From NCBI GenBank assembly GCA_046760785.1, contig JBHIET010000001.1, forward strand, positions 28,881 to 92,880: 64,000 bases of DNA, read 5' to 3'. Position 1 is the stretch's first letter; the number at the start of each line of letters is the position of its first letter. Under the pieces are notes generated by a model. That model was given only the letters and a program-made list of their open reading frames with translations, did not search any database and was not told where the DNA came from. Of this stretch, positions 7,726 to 16,786 are shown one piece after another. This stretch comes from JBHIET01 sp046760785. Lineage in GTDB: Bacteria; Chloroflexota; Anaerolineae; B4-G1. A program made the translations under genes and the position numbers.

Positions 7726-8856
7726 CTACTCCTCACCCAGAGCCAGATTGACCAGCTCCATAATATCCATCACCTGTAACTGTTCGTCCAGCCCCTGTAC
7801 CTTGACCGCGTCCTCCAGGGTCAGCAGGCAAAAGGGACAGGCCACGGCCAGTACATCGGCTCCCGTCTCTGCCGCCTCGTGCACTCGCTGGAAGGCCAGC
7901 CGTTCCTCAATGTTGGTTCCCTCGGCCCACATGCGCCCGCCGCCTCCCTCGCAGCACAGGCTGCGCTCCCGGTTGCGGTCCATCTCCACCAGTTCGACGC
8001 CGGGGATGGATTGGATGATAAAGCGTGGTTCGTCAAAGACGTGGTTTTGCTTGCCCAGGAAGCAGGGGTCGTGATAGGTGACCTTTTTGTTGACCTCGTG
8101 CGATAAATTCAACCGTCCCTGCTCGATCAACTCGGCGATGAGCTGTGTATAGTGCAGCACCTCAATGCCGTCCAGGCCATATTCGTTTTTGAAGGTATTG
8201 AAACTATGCGGAGAAGTGGTCACCAACCTGCTCGCCCCCACACTGCGGATCAGTTCCCCGTTTTCCTCGACCAGCATCTCGAACAGACCCACCTCGCCCA
8301 TACGCCGCACTTCGTTGCCGCTGCAACTCTCCTCGGTGCCCAATGTACCAAAGTCCAGCCCGGCCTGATTAAATGCTTTTACCAGTGCCCGCGCTACCGG
8401 CTGTACTCTTGGGTCGTAAGAGGTCGTGCAGCCGACAAAGTAGAGTAGGTCGCATCCTTCCTGGGCAGGCTTGATCTCTAACCCCTCGCCCCAAGCTGTC
8501 CGGTCTTCCCGCGCCATACCGTTGGGGTTCCCCTGGCGGAAGATGCCCATCAGGGCGGTGCCAATCGTCTCCGGGATGCGCCCGCTCTCCACCAACTGTC
8601 CGCGCAGGCTGATGATCAGTTCCGCCGGCTTGACGTCCTTGGGGCAGCGCTCGACGCAGGTAAAGCAGGTGGTGCAATCCCATAGCTCCTCGTGCGCGTT
8701 CACGTCCAGTTCCGGCTCCACCAGCATCTGGTAAATCATACTGCGGATGTTTAGCACCGTTTTGCGGGCCAGCGGACAGCCGCCGGTGCACTTGCCGCAC
8801 TGGATGCAGCCGAAAAGCTCCAATTGTTCGGCCATTGGCTCGGTCTTCAATCTCAT
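7726..8856 (-). CDS. HdrD-like (fused HdrC-HdrB type) Fe-S protein
   Basis: The N-terminal 110 residues are HdrC-like with CIQCGKCTGGCP and CTTCFTCVERCP. The remainder is HdrB-like: a weak first CCG region (VGCTTSY...EESCSGNE) and a clear second one (YHDPCFLGK, LCCEGGGGRMW, ACPFCLLTLED). In HdrB/HdrD the CCG cysteines hold the noncubane 4Fe-4S clusters that reduce disulfides or similar substrates. The natural acceptor in this bacterium, which presumably lacks CoM/CoB, is unknown. Its start overlaps the stop of the HdrA-GltD gene (ATGA at 8853-8856). A TTG two codons later has better spacing from GGAGG, so the exact start is uncertain by two residues. Confidence 0.85.
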   Translation of the reverse strand: MRLKTEPMAEQLELFGCIQCGKCTGGCPLARKTVLNIRSMIYQMLVEPELDVNAHEELWDCTTCFTCVERCPKDVKPAELIISLRGQLVESGRIPETIGTALMGIFRQGNPNGMAREDRTAWGEGLEIKPAQEGCDLLYFVGCTTSYDPRVQPVARALVKAFNQAGLDFGTLGTEESCSGNEVRRMGEVGLFEMLVEENGELIRSVGASRLVTTSPHSFNTFKNEYGLDGIEVLHYTQLIAELIEQGRLNLSHEVNKKVTYHDPCFLGKQNHVFDEPRFIIQSIPGVELVEMDRNRERSLCCEGGGGRMWAEGTNIEERLAFQRVHEAAETGADVLAVACPFCLLTLEDAVKVQGLDEQLQVMDIMELVNLALGEE

Positions 8857-11633
8857 CCTCCTACCTTACGCATACCTGTTGCGTGTTGCGTCTCTCTTTC
8901 TCGCTGCGCAAGCACTCGCAGCGCCGAGGAAGCGGCCGCCTTGGCCTGAGCGACCGTGTCCGGGATGTCCTTGGGCCCCTGGCAACAGCCTGCCATAAAG
9001 ACCCCGTCCAACGATGTATCTACCGGTCGGAGCTTGGGATGCGCCTCCTGGAAGAATCCATCCGGGGAACGTTTCAAACTGAACTGCGTCGCCACCTCCG
9101 CCGCGTCGGCCCGGGGGACGACCGCCGTCGCCAGCACTACCAGGTCGGCCTCAACCTCGATGGGCTGTCCCAGCAGTGTATCCTCTGCCAGCACGACCAA
9201 TCTGCCATCTTGCCGGTATATCTCGGCCGGCTCGCCGCGCCGGTACGTCACTCGTTCGTGCTTGACCCGGTCGTAGAATTCCTCGTACCCTTTGCCAAAG
9301 GCCCGCACGTCCATGTAAAAGATGGTGATGTTGGCGTCGGGGACTTTATCTCGCACCAGGTGGGCGTGTTTGGCGGTATACATGCAGCAGATGCGGGAGC
9401 AATAGGGCACGCCGGTGTGTGGGTCACGGGAACCGACGCATTGGATGAACACCACGTCCTTTGGTTTTTCGCCGTTGACGGTGATGTCTCCCATCGTGGG
9501 GCCGGAGGCGGACGAAAGCCGCTCGAACTCTAGCCCGGTCATCACCTCCGGGTAGACGCCGTAGCCGAACTCCGGCTTGGTGCGCGGGTCAATCAGGTCG
9601 TAGCCGGTGGCGACGACGACGGATGCCACGTCCAACTCGACCATTTCCTCCTGCATATCGTGATCAATGCAGTGTTTTTGGCAGATATAGACGCACTGGT
9701 TACACTCGGAGCAGACGCCACAGGACAGACACCGCCTCGCCTCCGCTCGCGCTTCTTCCTCGGTCAGGCCGGCATATACTTCGCGGAAATCGCGCACCCG
9801 TTCGGCTACGGGTTGCTCGCGCATCTCGTGGCGCAGTGCCGCCGAGGCTGCACCGGAAGTGATTTTGGCTTGCGCTTCTTCCTCGTCGAGCGTCGCTACC
9901 TCGATTTCGCGTTCTACCTCCACTGACTCGCCGCGCAGATAAGCATCTATTGAGCGGGCCGCTCTGTGGCCCGCCGCGATAGCGTCAACCACGAACGCCA
10001 TCCCCGTCACGGCGTCGCCGCCAGCGAAAAGCCCTGGCACGTCGGTCGCCAGCGTTACCGGATCAGCGACGATAGTGTCCCCTCGCCTCCGCGCGACCCC
10101 TTCCGGTAGACCGTTCAAGTCGGGCCGCGCCCCAATGGCAAAGATGACGACGTCCGCGGGCATATCGAACTCGGAGCCGGCGATGGGCACGGGCCGGCGG
10201 CGTCCGCTCTCGTCCGGCTCACCCAACTCCATGCGCACGCAGCGCATACCGCTCACGTTGCCATTCTCGTCGCCCAGGATCTCGAGCGGATTGGTGAGAA
10301 AGTCGAAAAGCACACCTTCGTCCTCGGCCTGGTGCAATTCCAGGGGCTGGGCCGGCGCTTCGGCACGCGAGCGCCGGTAGACGATGTGCACCTCAGCGGG
10401 TGTACTTCCTTTTGCTTGAGCCTGCTGCGTGCCAACGCGTAGGGCTGTGCAGGCCGCATCCATCGCCACATCGCCACCGCCTATCACCACTACTCGCTTG
10501 TCTGTTAAGTCTGGATACTGACCCAGGCTGGCCTCCCGCAAGAAATCAATTGCAGAGAGCACCTGGGGTAGGTCAACGCCCGGTATGGGCACCCGCATCC
10601 CTCGATGTGCGCCGACCGCGATGAAAACGGCGTCGTAGCCATCGCGCAGGAGCGCCGCCATGTCGTCCACCCGGTGGTTCAGTTTCAACTCGACGCCCAG
10701 CGCCAGGATGTCGTCAATCTCCTTCTGCACCAGCTCGTATGGCAGCCGGTAGGCCGGGATACCCACGCGCATCATGCCTCCGGCCACCGGCAGCGCCTCG
10801 AGGACGGTCACGGTGTGTCCTTTCAGTGCCAGGTACTGCGCACAGGTGAGGCCGGCCGGGCCAGAACCGATCACCGCCACCCGTTTCCCCGTCTCTTCCA
10901 CATCCGGCCTGGGGATTTCGATCTCGTCAGGGTGTGCCAGCGCCCAGTCGGCGACGAACCGCTTCAGCCGCATAATACTGACCGGCTCGTCCACCTTGCC
11001 CCGCGAGCAAGCTTCCTCACATTTGTGGTTACAGACTCGTCCGCAGACGGACGGGAAGGGGTTTTCCTCGCGGATGGCGCGGTATGCGTCGGCGAAGCGC
11101 CCCTCGCGGATGAGGGCGATGTACCCTTGCGCTCGCTGGTTGATGGGGCATGCATCCCGGCAGGGGGCACGTCCGCTTTTATTGATCACGAAGGCGGCGG
11201 GAATCGCCTGAGGAAACCGCCGATAAATCGCCCTACGAGTGTCCAGGCCCAGGTTGAACAGATTCGGCATTTCCACCGGGCAGACTGTGGCACAATCGCC
11301 GCAGCCCGTGCAACTATCCACATCCACGTAACGAGGTTTTTTCTTCAAGGTCACGTGGAAATCCCCTGCTTCCCCTGCGATAGAGAGCACCTCGTAGTAA
11401 GTCATCAAGTTGATGTTGGGATGGCGGCCTACGTCTACCATCTTGGGCGTCAGGATACAGGACGAGCAGTCCAGTGTGGGGAAAGTCTTGTCCAATTGAG
11501 ACATCCGGCCACCGACAGAGGACTCTCGCTCGACCAGGTAGACCTTGTACCCGGCATCGGCGATATCGAGAGCGGCCTGGATGCCGGCGATGCCCGCGCC
11601 GATGATCAATGCTGCCGGTTTGCTTCGATCCAT
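8853..11633 (-). CDS. hdrA: HdrA with a nested GltD/NfnB-like NAD(P)H:FAD module
   Basis: The 926 aa protein begins as HdrA (AALIIGAGIAGIQAALDIADAG, then LDCSSCILTPKMVDVG at 55-69, CTGCGDCATVCP at 108-119). At about residue 155 it changes into a GltD-like module. This has the N-terminal cysteine domain (CRDACPINQ; CGRVCNHKCEEAC at 197-209), an FAD site (VAVIGSGPAGLTCAQ at 252-266), a dinucleotide site (VVVIGGGDVAMDAA at 381-394) and LFAGGDAVTG. At about 635 it returns to HdrA (CLSCGVCSECNQC, VVFIQCVGSRD, YCSRICCMYTAKH). The GltD unit thus sits inside the HdrA ferredoxin insert. GltD/NfnB modules take electrons from NAD(P)H, so this protein likely links NAD(P)H to Hdr-type bifurcation. GGAG precedes ATG 11633. 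Confidence 0.88.
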   Translation of the reverse strand: MDRSKPAALIIGAGIAGIQAALDIADAGYKVYLVERESSVGGRMSQLDKTFPTLDCSSCILTPKMVDVGRHPNINLMTYYEVLSIAGEAGDFHVTLKKKPRYVDVDSCTGCGDCATVCPVEMPNLFNLGLDTRRAIYRRFPQAIPAAFVINKSGRAPCRDACPINQRAQGYIALIREGRFADAYRAIREENPFPSVCGRVCNHKCEEACSRGKVDEPVSIMRLKRFVADWALAHPDEIEIPRPDVEETGKRVAVIGSGPAGLTCAQYLALKGHTVTVLEALPVAGGMMRVGIPAYRLPYELVQKEIDDILALGVELKLNHRVDDMAALLRDGYDAVFIAVGAHRGMRVPIPGVDLPQVLSAIDFLREASLGQYPDLTDKRVVVIGGGDVAMDAACTALRVGTQQAQAKGSTPAEVHIVYRRSRAEAPAQPLELHQAEDEGVLFDFLTNPLEILGDENGNVSGMRCVRMELGEPDESGRRRPVPIAGSEFDMPADVVIFAIGARPDLNGLPEGVARRRGDTIVADPVTLATDVPGLFAGGDAVTGMAFVVDAIAAGHRAARSIDAYLRGESVEVEREIEVATLDEEEAQAKITSGAASAALRHEMREQPVAERVRDFREVYAGLTEEEARAEARRCLSCGVCSECNQCVYICQKHCIDHDMQEEMVELDVASVVVATGYDLIDPRTKPEFGYGVYPEVMTGLEFERLSSASGPTMGDITVNGEKPKDVVFIQCVGSRDPHTGVPYCSRICCMYTAKHAHLVRDKVPDANITIFYMDVRAFGKGYEEFYDRVKHERVTYRRGEPAEIYRQDGRLVVLAEDTLLGQPIEVEADLVVLATAVVPRADAAEVATQFSLKRSPDGFFQEAHPKLRPVDTSLDGVFMAGCCQGPKDIPDTVAQAKAAASSALRVLAQRERETQHATGMRKVGG

Positions 11634-11650
11634 TCTCTAATCTCCAGGCT

Positions 11651-14600
11651 CTAGCCCTCGATGCTCACCGCGTCCAGCATGCGGTACACCTGTCCCAGCG
11701 CGACTCCCACCTGATAGCTGGCCTTGTTCGGGCAGGCGGTGACGCACGCGCCGCAGCCCTGGCACAGCACCTCGATCACCTCGGCGTAATGTGCCCCCGG
11801 CTCCAGCACGCGCGCCTCGTAGGGGCAGACCTCGACGCACTGGCCGCAGGCGGAGCACAGACGGGTGTTCACCTGCGCCACCGACCTGGGCGCTTCCAGC
11901 CTCTTTTGCGCCAGCAGTGCCGCCGCCCGCATCGCCGCCCCCTGTGCCTGCACAATCGTCTCTTCGACAAAGCGGGGCGAGTGGGCCAGGCCGCACATAA
12001 AGATGCCACGCTTGGTGAAGTCCAGCGGCCGTATCTTGGGGTATTCTTCCTGGAAGAAGCCGTTCTTGTCCAGCGGCACGCCCAGCACCTCGGCCAGTGC
12101 TCGATTATCGTTGGGGGCAATCCCCGTGCTCAATACCAGCATTTCGGCGCGGATGACCACTTCCTCGCCGGTGATGGGCTCCTTCAGCCGGACTGTCAGG
12201 CTCTCTTCGTCTGCCGATATCTCGGGCTTATTGGGCAACTCATAGCGCAGGAAGACTACGCCCTGGTCCCGGGCCTCCCGGTAGTGGTCCTCCCGGAAGC
12301 CGTAGGTGCGCATCTCGCGGTAGAGGACGAAGACGTTAGCCCGCGGATTCTGCTCCTTGATCTTGAGCGCGTTGGCGATGGCCTTCGAGCAGCAGACGCG
12401 ACTGCAATAGGGCTGCTCCGGCTCTCGCGAGCCCACACACTGGATCATCACCACAGATTGCAGATTGCGAATTGCAGATTGCAGTCTCGAATTTGCAACT
12501 TGCAATTCTAACTCCCGCTGTGTCACCACCCGCGAATCTTGGCCGTATAGATACTCGGTTGGCGTGACCTCGTGTCCGCCGGTGGCGACGATGATAGCCC
12601 CGTGCTGCAACACTTCCTTCTCCCCGTTGGACAAGGCCACGCTCGTCTCGAACTGGCCCGCCCACCCGGAGACGGCCTCGACTTGCGCTTCCTTATAGAT
12701 GTGGATGCGCTCGTTGCTCCTGACACGCTTCACCAATTCCTGTAGAAACGCCTGCGGGTCATCCCCCTCCAGTGTATACCGCAACTCCCGTAACTGACCG
12801 CCCAGTTCCTCTGACTGCTCTACCAGGTCCACCTCGTGTCCCATCTCAGCCAGGCTCAGAGCGGCAGTCATCCCCGCCAACCCTCCGCCAATGACTAAGG
12901 CCCGTTGCGACACTCCCTCGGCCACAAGTTGCTGCGGCTGGTTCAGGCGGACACTAGCTACTCCCATCTCTACTAACTCTTTGGCCTTGCCGGTGGCGAC
13001 CCCGTTCCCCTGGTGCACCCAGGCGACCTCTCCGCGCAGGTTGACCCGTCCCAGCAGGCCGGAGTTCAGCCCGGCCTGGCGCATCATCCTATCGAATGCA
13101 GGCTGGTACAGACGGGCCGCACACCCCGCGACCAGCACTCGGTTAAGTTCGTGCTCCGCCACCGCCTGGCCGATCTGTTTCAAGCCGCTGGCAAGGCAGG
13201 CGTTGTCAAGTGATTGTACCAGCGCCACGTCCCGCAGCCCCTGTGCGTGAGCAGCTAGCGCTTCCAGGTCAATCGCTGCGCCGATCTCGCCCCGGCAGTC
13301 GCAGAGGAAGACACCGACGCGAGGCCATGCCTCGGATACATCTTGCTTCGCTTTCTCCTCTTCCCTGGGTAGGGTGGGGGAGGGGGCTGCGAGGAACCGG
13401 GCTGCACTGGCGGCTGCTGACGAAGCCTCCACTACCGTCTCAGGGATGTCCTTCGGCTCGCGAAATGCGCCGCTCACCAGGATACCTGGTTGCGAGCTCT
13501 CGTTGGGAGCGAAGCTGTCCGTCACACAAAAGCCGTATTGGTTCAGTTCGACTCCCAGTGACTGCCCCAACTGCTGGAGACCCACCGGCGGTGCGAAGCC
13601 CACCGATAGCACCACCATGTCAAAGTCCTCGTCCTGAAGATTGCCGTCCTCGGTCACGTAGCTCAACTGCAGGTTCCGCGTCCGCTGGTATTGATGGATC
13701 GAGGAGACCATGGAGCGCCGGTAGGTCACGCCGTCCAGCGCTTCGACCGCGTTGAAGTACTCGTCGAAATCCTTGCCGTGGGCGCGAATGTCAATGAAGA
13801 AAACCGTCACGTCCAGGTCGGGCCGCAGCCGCTTGGCGACCGCGACTTGCTTGGCCGTGTACATGCAGCAGACCGAGGAGCAGTAGCCGCACCCGATGGA
13901 GTCGTCACGCGAGCCGACGCATTGGATGAAGGCGACGCGCCGGGGCGGCTGCCCATCCGAAGGGCGGACGATGTCGGCTCCCGTGGAGCCGGAGAAACTG
14001 ACCATGCGCTCGAACTGGATACTGGTCAGCACGTTGTCGTAATGGCCGAAGCCGAACTCCCCCTTCCGGTGGGCATCGAAAGGCTCGAAGCCGGGGCTGA
14101 GGATGATCGCCCCGGCGACGACCGAAGTCGTCACTGCGTCCATCTCCAGATCGATCGCCGCTGTGGGACAGACCTCGACGCACCTCCCGCAGCGGGTGCA
14201 GTAATCCATGTCAATGACGTAGGCGGGGGGGATCGCCCGCGTCGGCGGACGGTAGATCGCTTTGCCCCTGTCCAGATCGCCCTCGTACCGGTCGGGCCGC
14301 TCCACCGGGCAGACCTGAGCGCACAAACCACAGTCGTCGCACAAATCCACGCGCACATAGCGCGGCTTGTGCCGCACCGTCACGGTAAAGTTCCCCGGCT
14401 CCCCCTCCACGCTCACCACCTCGGCGTAGGGCAGGATTTCGATGTTGCGATGCAAGTCACACTCGATGGTGGGGCAGTAGGCCGCCCGGCCGGGCAGCAT
14501 CAGGCACAGGCCGCAGGAGTTGGTGGGAAAGGTCAGGTCCAGCAGGTGCATCGAGCCGCCGATGCCCGGCGCGCTATCCAGCAGGTAGACTTTGTGCCCC

Positions 14601-14698
14601 GCCTCCGCCAGCAGCAGCGCCGACTGCATGCCGCCGATACCCGCGCCGATCATAAGAACTGCATCACTTCGCTGAGACTTGCTTTTGTCGTTTGCCAT
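11651..14698 (-). CDS. hdrA: Tandem double HdrA flavoprotein
   Basis: The ATG at 14698 (1015 aa) has GAGG 7 nt upstream and is preferred over 14728. Residues 1 to about 465 form one complete HdrA unit: VLMIGAGIGGMQSALLLAEAG, SCGLCLMLPG, CDDCGLCAQVCP, CTRCGRCVEVCP, VAFIQCVGSRDD. From about 480 a second unit follows with its own N-terminal domain (VGVFLCDCRGEIG), FAD motif (ALVIGGGLAGMTAALSLAEMG) and C-terminal CSACGQCVEVC and CQGCGACVTACP. Two FAD-containing units on one chain give a fixed HdrA dimer-like arrangement. Two repeat-derived stretches are in frame: SPTLPREEE in the inter-unit linker, and an LQSAIRNLQS stretch before VVMIQCVGSRE. The gene lies 33 nt after hdrB and ends 17 nt before the HdrA-GltD gene. 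Confidence 0.87.
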   Translation of the reverse strand: MANDKSKSQRSDAVLMIGAGIGGMQSALLLAEAGHKVYLLDSAPGIGGSMHLLDLTFPTNSCGLCLMLPGRAAYCPTIECDLHRNIEILPYAEVVSVEGEPGNFTVTVRHKPRYVRVDLCDDCGLCAQVCPVERPDRYEGDLDRGKAIYRPPTRAIPPAYVIDMDYCTRCGRCVEVCPTAAIDLEMDAVTTSVVAGAIILSPGFEPFDAHRKGEFGFGHYDNVLTSIQFERMVSFSGSTGADIVRPSDGQPPRRVAFIQCVGSRDDSIGCGYCSSVCCMYTAKQVAVAKRLRPDLDVTVFFIDIRAHGKDFDEYFNAVEALDGVTYRRSMVSSIHQYQRTRNLQLSYVTEDGNLQDEDFDMVVLSVGFAPPVGLQQLGQSLGVELNQYGFCVTDSFAPNESSQPGILVSGAFREPKDIPETVVEASSAAASAARFLAAPSPTLPREEEKAKQDVSEAWPRVGVFLCDCRGEIGAAIDLEALAAHAQGLRDVALVQSLDNACLASGLKQIGQAVAEHELNRVLVAGCAARLYQPAFDRMMRQAGLNSGLLGRVNLRGEVAWVHQGNGVATGKAKELVEMGVASVRLNQPQQLVAEGVSQRALVIGGGLAGMTAALSLAEMGHEVDLVEQSEELGGQLRELRYTLEGDDPQAFLQELVKRVRSNERIHIYKEAQVEAVSGWAGQFETSVALSNGEKEVLQHGAIIVATGGHEVTPTEYLYGQDSRVVTQRELELQVANSRLQSAIRNLQSVVMIQCVGSREPEQPYCSRVCCSKAIANALKIKEQNPRANVFVLYREMRTYGFREDHYREARDQGVVFLRYELPNKPEISADEESLTVRLKEPITGEEVVIRAEMLVLSTGIAPNDNRALAEVLGVPLDKNGFFQEEYPKIRPLDFTKRGIFMCGLAHSPRFVEETIVQAQGAAMRAAALLAQKRLEAPRSVAQVNTRLCSACGQCVEVCPYEARVLEPGAHYAEVIEVLCQGCGACVTACPNKASYQVGVALGQVYRMLDAVSIEG
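12453..12510. repeat. AT-rich permuted repeat inside the double hdrA
   Basis: CAGATTGC, GCGAATTGC, GCAGTCTCGAA and TTGCAACTTGCAATTC words run for about 58 bp. The minus-strand frame stays open and encodes LQVANSRLQSAIRNLQS immediately before the conserved VVMIQCVGSR strand. The same family supplies LQSAIRN in the membrane protein at 50218-50289. Confidence 0.7.
13356..13388. repeat. GC-rich repeat in the linker of the double HdrA
   Basis: CCCTGGGTAGGGTGGGGGAGGGG encodes SPTLPREEE on the minus strand, exactly at the junction of the two HdrA units. It resembles the GGGTAGGGTGGGGGGG words at 49012-49026. Confidence 0.45.
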
Positions 14699-14731
14699 GC
14701 GTTTCCTCAAAACGGTGTTGCGTATCACGTG

Positions 14732-15583
14732 CTATGTGAGAAGACCCCGCTGCTGCAGCAGCGGGCGCGGGTCCACCGCGTGCTTGGCCAACCATTTCCC
14801 CACGCCGTCCAGACCGAAGGCCAGCGCCATCAACTCGGTGAAATAGAACACGGGCGCTTTTTCCCCCGCCGCCTGGCGCGTATCCAGGTTGATCTGGCAG
14901 ATGCCGCAGGCGGAGGCGATGCAATCGGCCCCGGCCTCGATGGCCCCTTCGACGATCCTGGTCGAGAGGTTCACGACCACGTCGCTGATGGAGAGCGTCA
15001 TGCTCGCCCCGCAGCAATCCACCTTGTAGGACCAATCAACCGGCTCTGCTCCAATCGCCTCCATCAGCCGATCCATCGTCGTCGGGTGCTCCGGGTCGTC
15101 CCAGCCGGTCTTCTCCGGCGGGCGCACCAACACACAGCCGTAGTAGCACGCCACCTTCAGCCCCTCCAGTGGCTTGGCTACTTTCGCCCGGATCGTTTCG
15201 ATGTCGAGATCGTGGCTGAGCACATCCAGGACGTGGCGAGGCCGGCCCTTCCCGGTATACTGGAAGTTTAGCAGCCCTTCCATCTTGCGCCGCCAATCCT
15301 CGTCCTCGCGGAGCGCGTTGTCGGCAGACATGGAGTTCTGGTAGCAGGCCGGGCAGGGGATAAGCATGTCCAGCCCTGCCTCCTGGGCCAGCGCCACGTT
15401 GCGCCCTGGCAGCGCCAACGACAGTTCGTGATTGAGACTGTGCGCCGACGAGGCCCCGCAACAGTTCCAGTCCTCCAACTCCAGCAATTCGATGTCCAGG
15501 GCCTCACACACCGCCTCGGTGGAAAGGCCAAATTCGACCGATGTGGTCTTGGCCGTGCATCCGGGATAATACGTGTACTTCAC
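14732..15583 (-). CDS. hdrB: HdrB with two CCG domains
   Basis: HdrB holds two noncubane 4Fe-4S clusters and is the catalytic disulfide-reductase-type subunit of HdrABC. Both CCG domains are complete: YYPGCTAKTT, NCCGASSAH and CPACYQN in the first; CYYGCV, DCCGASMTLS and CGICQINLD in the second. The GTG at 15583 starts the protein as VKYTYYPGC (283 aa), is preceded by GGAGGGCAG and matches the usual HdrB N-terminus. The longer frame from 15622 only translates a G-rich leader. The gene follows hdrC and precedes the double hdrA, which completes an HdrCBA order. Confidence 0.9.
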   Translation of the reverse strand: MKYTYYPGCTAKTTSVEFGLSTEAVCEALDIELLELEDWNCCGASSAHSLNHELSLALPGRNVALAQEAGLDMLIPCPACYQNSMSADNALREDEDWRRKMEGLLNFQYTGKGRPRHVLDVLSHDLDIETIRAKVAKPLEGLKVACYYGCVLVRPPEKTGWDDPEHPTTMDRLMEAIGAEPVDWSYKVDCCGASMTLSISDVVVNLSTRIVEGAIEAGADCIASACGICQINLDTRQAAGEKAPVFYFTELMALAFGLDGVGKWLAKHAVDPRPLLQQRGLLT

Positions 15584-15621
15584 CTGCCCTCCTCCTGCTC
15601 CTCTGCTTCCCTGCTCCGCCA

Positions 15622-16161
15622 CTAGCCCCCCGCCTCATCGTACAATTTCCTCACCTCTCCCAGCCGCTTAATCCGCTCAGGCAGGAACGAAATCTTGCCC
15701 TTCAGGATGAGGCTCATGCCCATCACCAGGTCGGAGAACAGGTCCCGGCTGAGTAGTTTATACTCCGTCAGCATACTGAGTTCGTGCACCCGTCCCCACA
15801 GCTTGATGCTGTCGAGAAAGGACCGGTGCAGCGCATAGACCGCAGGCTCTGGTTTGTATCCCTCTCCCAGCGCCATGTGTCGCAGCGTGTCCATCACCGG
15901 CGCCAGCCGGATGTGGTTTGGGCAGCGGGTACCGCACGTCTCGCAGCTCACGCACATCCAGATGGCAGAGCTGCCCAGCACCTTATCCCTCTGACCCAGT
16001 TGGATCAGCCGCAGCAATTGGGCCGGCTTGTAGTCCATCACGTACGCCGTCGGGCAACCGATGGTGCACTTTTGGCAGTAAAAGCAGGCGTGAACATTCT
16101 CCCCGCTCCGTTCCCGCATGGTGTCCCTGAACGTGAGATCGGTTCCTACCGAAATCGTCAT
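15622..16161 (-). CDS. hdrC: HdrC
   Basis: The 179 aa protein has two CxxCxxCxxxCP sites, CFYCQKCTIGCP near residue 26 and CVSCETCGTRCP near residue 70. It links HdrA electrons to HdrB. The C-terminal 70 residues (SFLDSIKLWGRVHELSMLTEY...) form the helical tail found in bacterial HdrC. GGAGAAAACG lies directly before ATG 16161. First gene of the second Hdr set; a GNAT gene ends 27 nt upstream. Confidence 0.9.
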   Translation of the reverse strand: MTISVGTDLTFRDTMRERSGENVHACFYCQKCTIGCPTAYVMDYKPAQLLRLIQLGQRDKVLGSSAIWMCVSCETCGTRCPNHIRLAPVMDTLRHMALGEGYKPEPAVYALHRSFLDSIKLWGRVHELSMLTEYKLLSRDLFSDLVMGMSLILKGKISFLPERIKRLGEVRKLYDEAGG

Positions 16162-16187
16162 CGTTTTCTCCTGCAGAAACCCGGTTT

Positions 16188-16760
16188 CTAGAATTCTCCC
16201 GAATGTTCCACCAATCGTAGCACCAAGACCGCCATATCCAGCGTCTCGCCGCTATTGGTGATAAAGTAATCGCGCAGTGTTACCTCGTGCTGGAAGCCCA
16301 GGTCCTGGAAAGCCTTGATGACCCGCCCCTGGGTGGTCACGACCTCGGTATACAGTTGCTGCAATCCCACACGGCGGGCGATTTCGATCAGGGTGCGCAG
16401 CATCAGCGTGCCGATGCCCTGCCGGCGGTAGGCATGGTCGAGGAAGATGCGCACCCATGCCAGGTGACGATGGTACCGCTCGCGGAAGTGGAGAGTAGCG
16501 TCGCCGACGATTTGCTCGTTCACAATCGCAACCACGGGGAAGACTCTGCGCAGGTCCAGGTTGTCTACCCAACTTTCGACCACGGCCGGGTTGCCCGCAT
16601 CCTCGCGAAAATAGTCCAGGTCTTCCTTAGAGGCCCGGCCAAAGAGATCTACCAGGCCCTGCTTGTCCTCTACGGTCAGCGGGCGCAGCAATAGTCGAGC
16701 CCCGGTGGGCAGTGTCTTCACTTTGCGATAATGTGTTAGTTGTTCCCAAACATCCGCCAT
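16188..16760 (-). CDS. GNAT family N-acetyltransferase
   Basis: The 190 aa protein shows the acetyl-CoA pyrophosphate loop as RRQGIGTLMLRTLIEIARR (about residues 111-129) and the C-terminal strand region VIKAFQDLGF. The fold is a single GNAT domain; the substrate cannot be told from sequence. GGAGGTG precedes ATG 16760. It lies 27 nt after an hdrA and immediately before hdrC, so it is co-transcribed with the Hdr genes. A role in protein acetylation coupled to acetyl-CoA supply is possible but only a guess from context. Confidence 0.8.
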   Translation of the reverse strand: MADVWEQLTHYRKVKTLPTGARLLLRPLTVEDKQGLVDLFGRASKEDLDYFREDAGNPAVVESWVDNLDLRRVFPVVAIVNEQIVGDATLHFRERYHRHLAWVRIFLDHAYRRQGIGTLMLRTLIEIARRVGLQQLYTEVVTTQGRVIKAFQDLGFQHEVTLRDYFITNSGETLDMAVLVLRLVEHSGEF

Positions 16761-16786
16761 TTTCGCACCTCCCTTTTGTCACCGCA

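Noticed and set aside
12453..12510. CRISPR-like or tandem array
   Set aside because: The words are too short, imperfect and lack spacers of constant length; the stretch lies in a coding frame.
13691..15271. Plus-strand frame of 526 codons
   Set aside because: Antisense to the double hdrA and hdrB; His/Arg/Asp-rich composition typical of shadows in GC-rich DNA, no motif.
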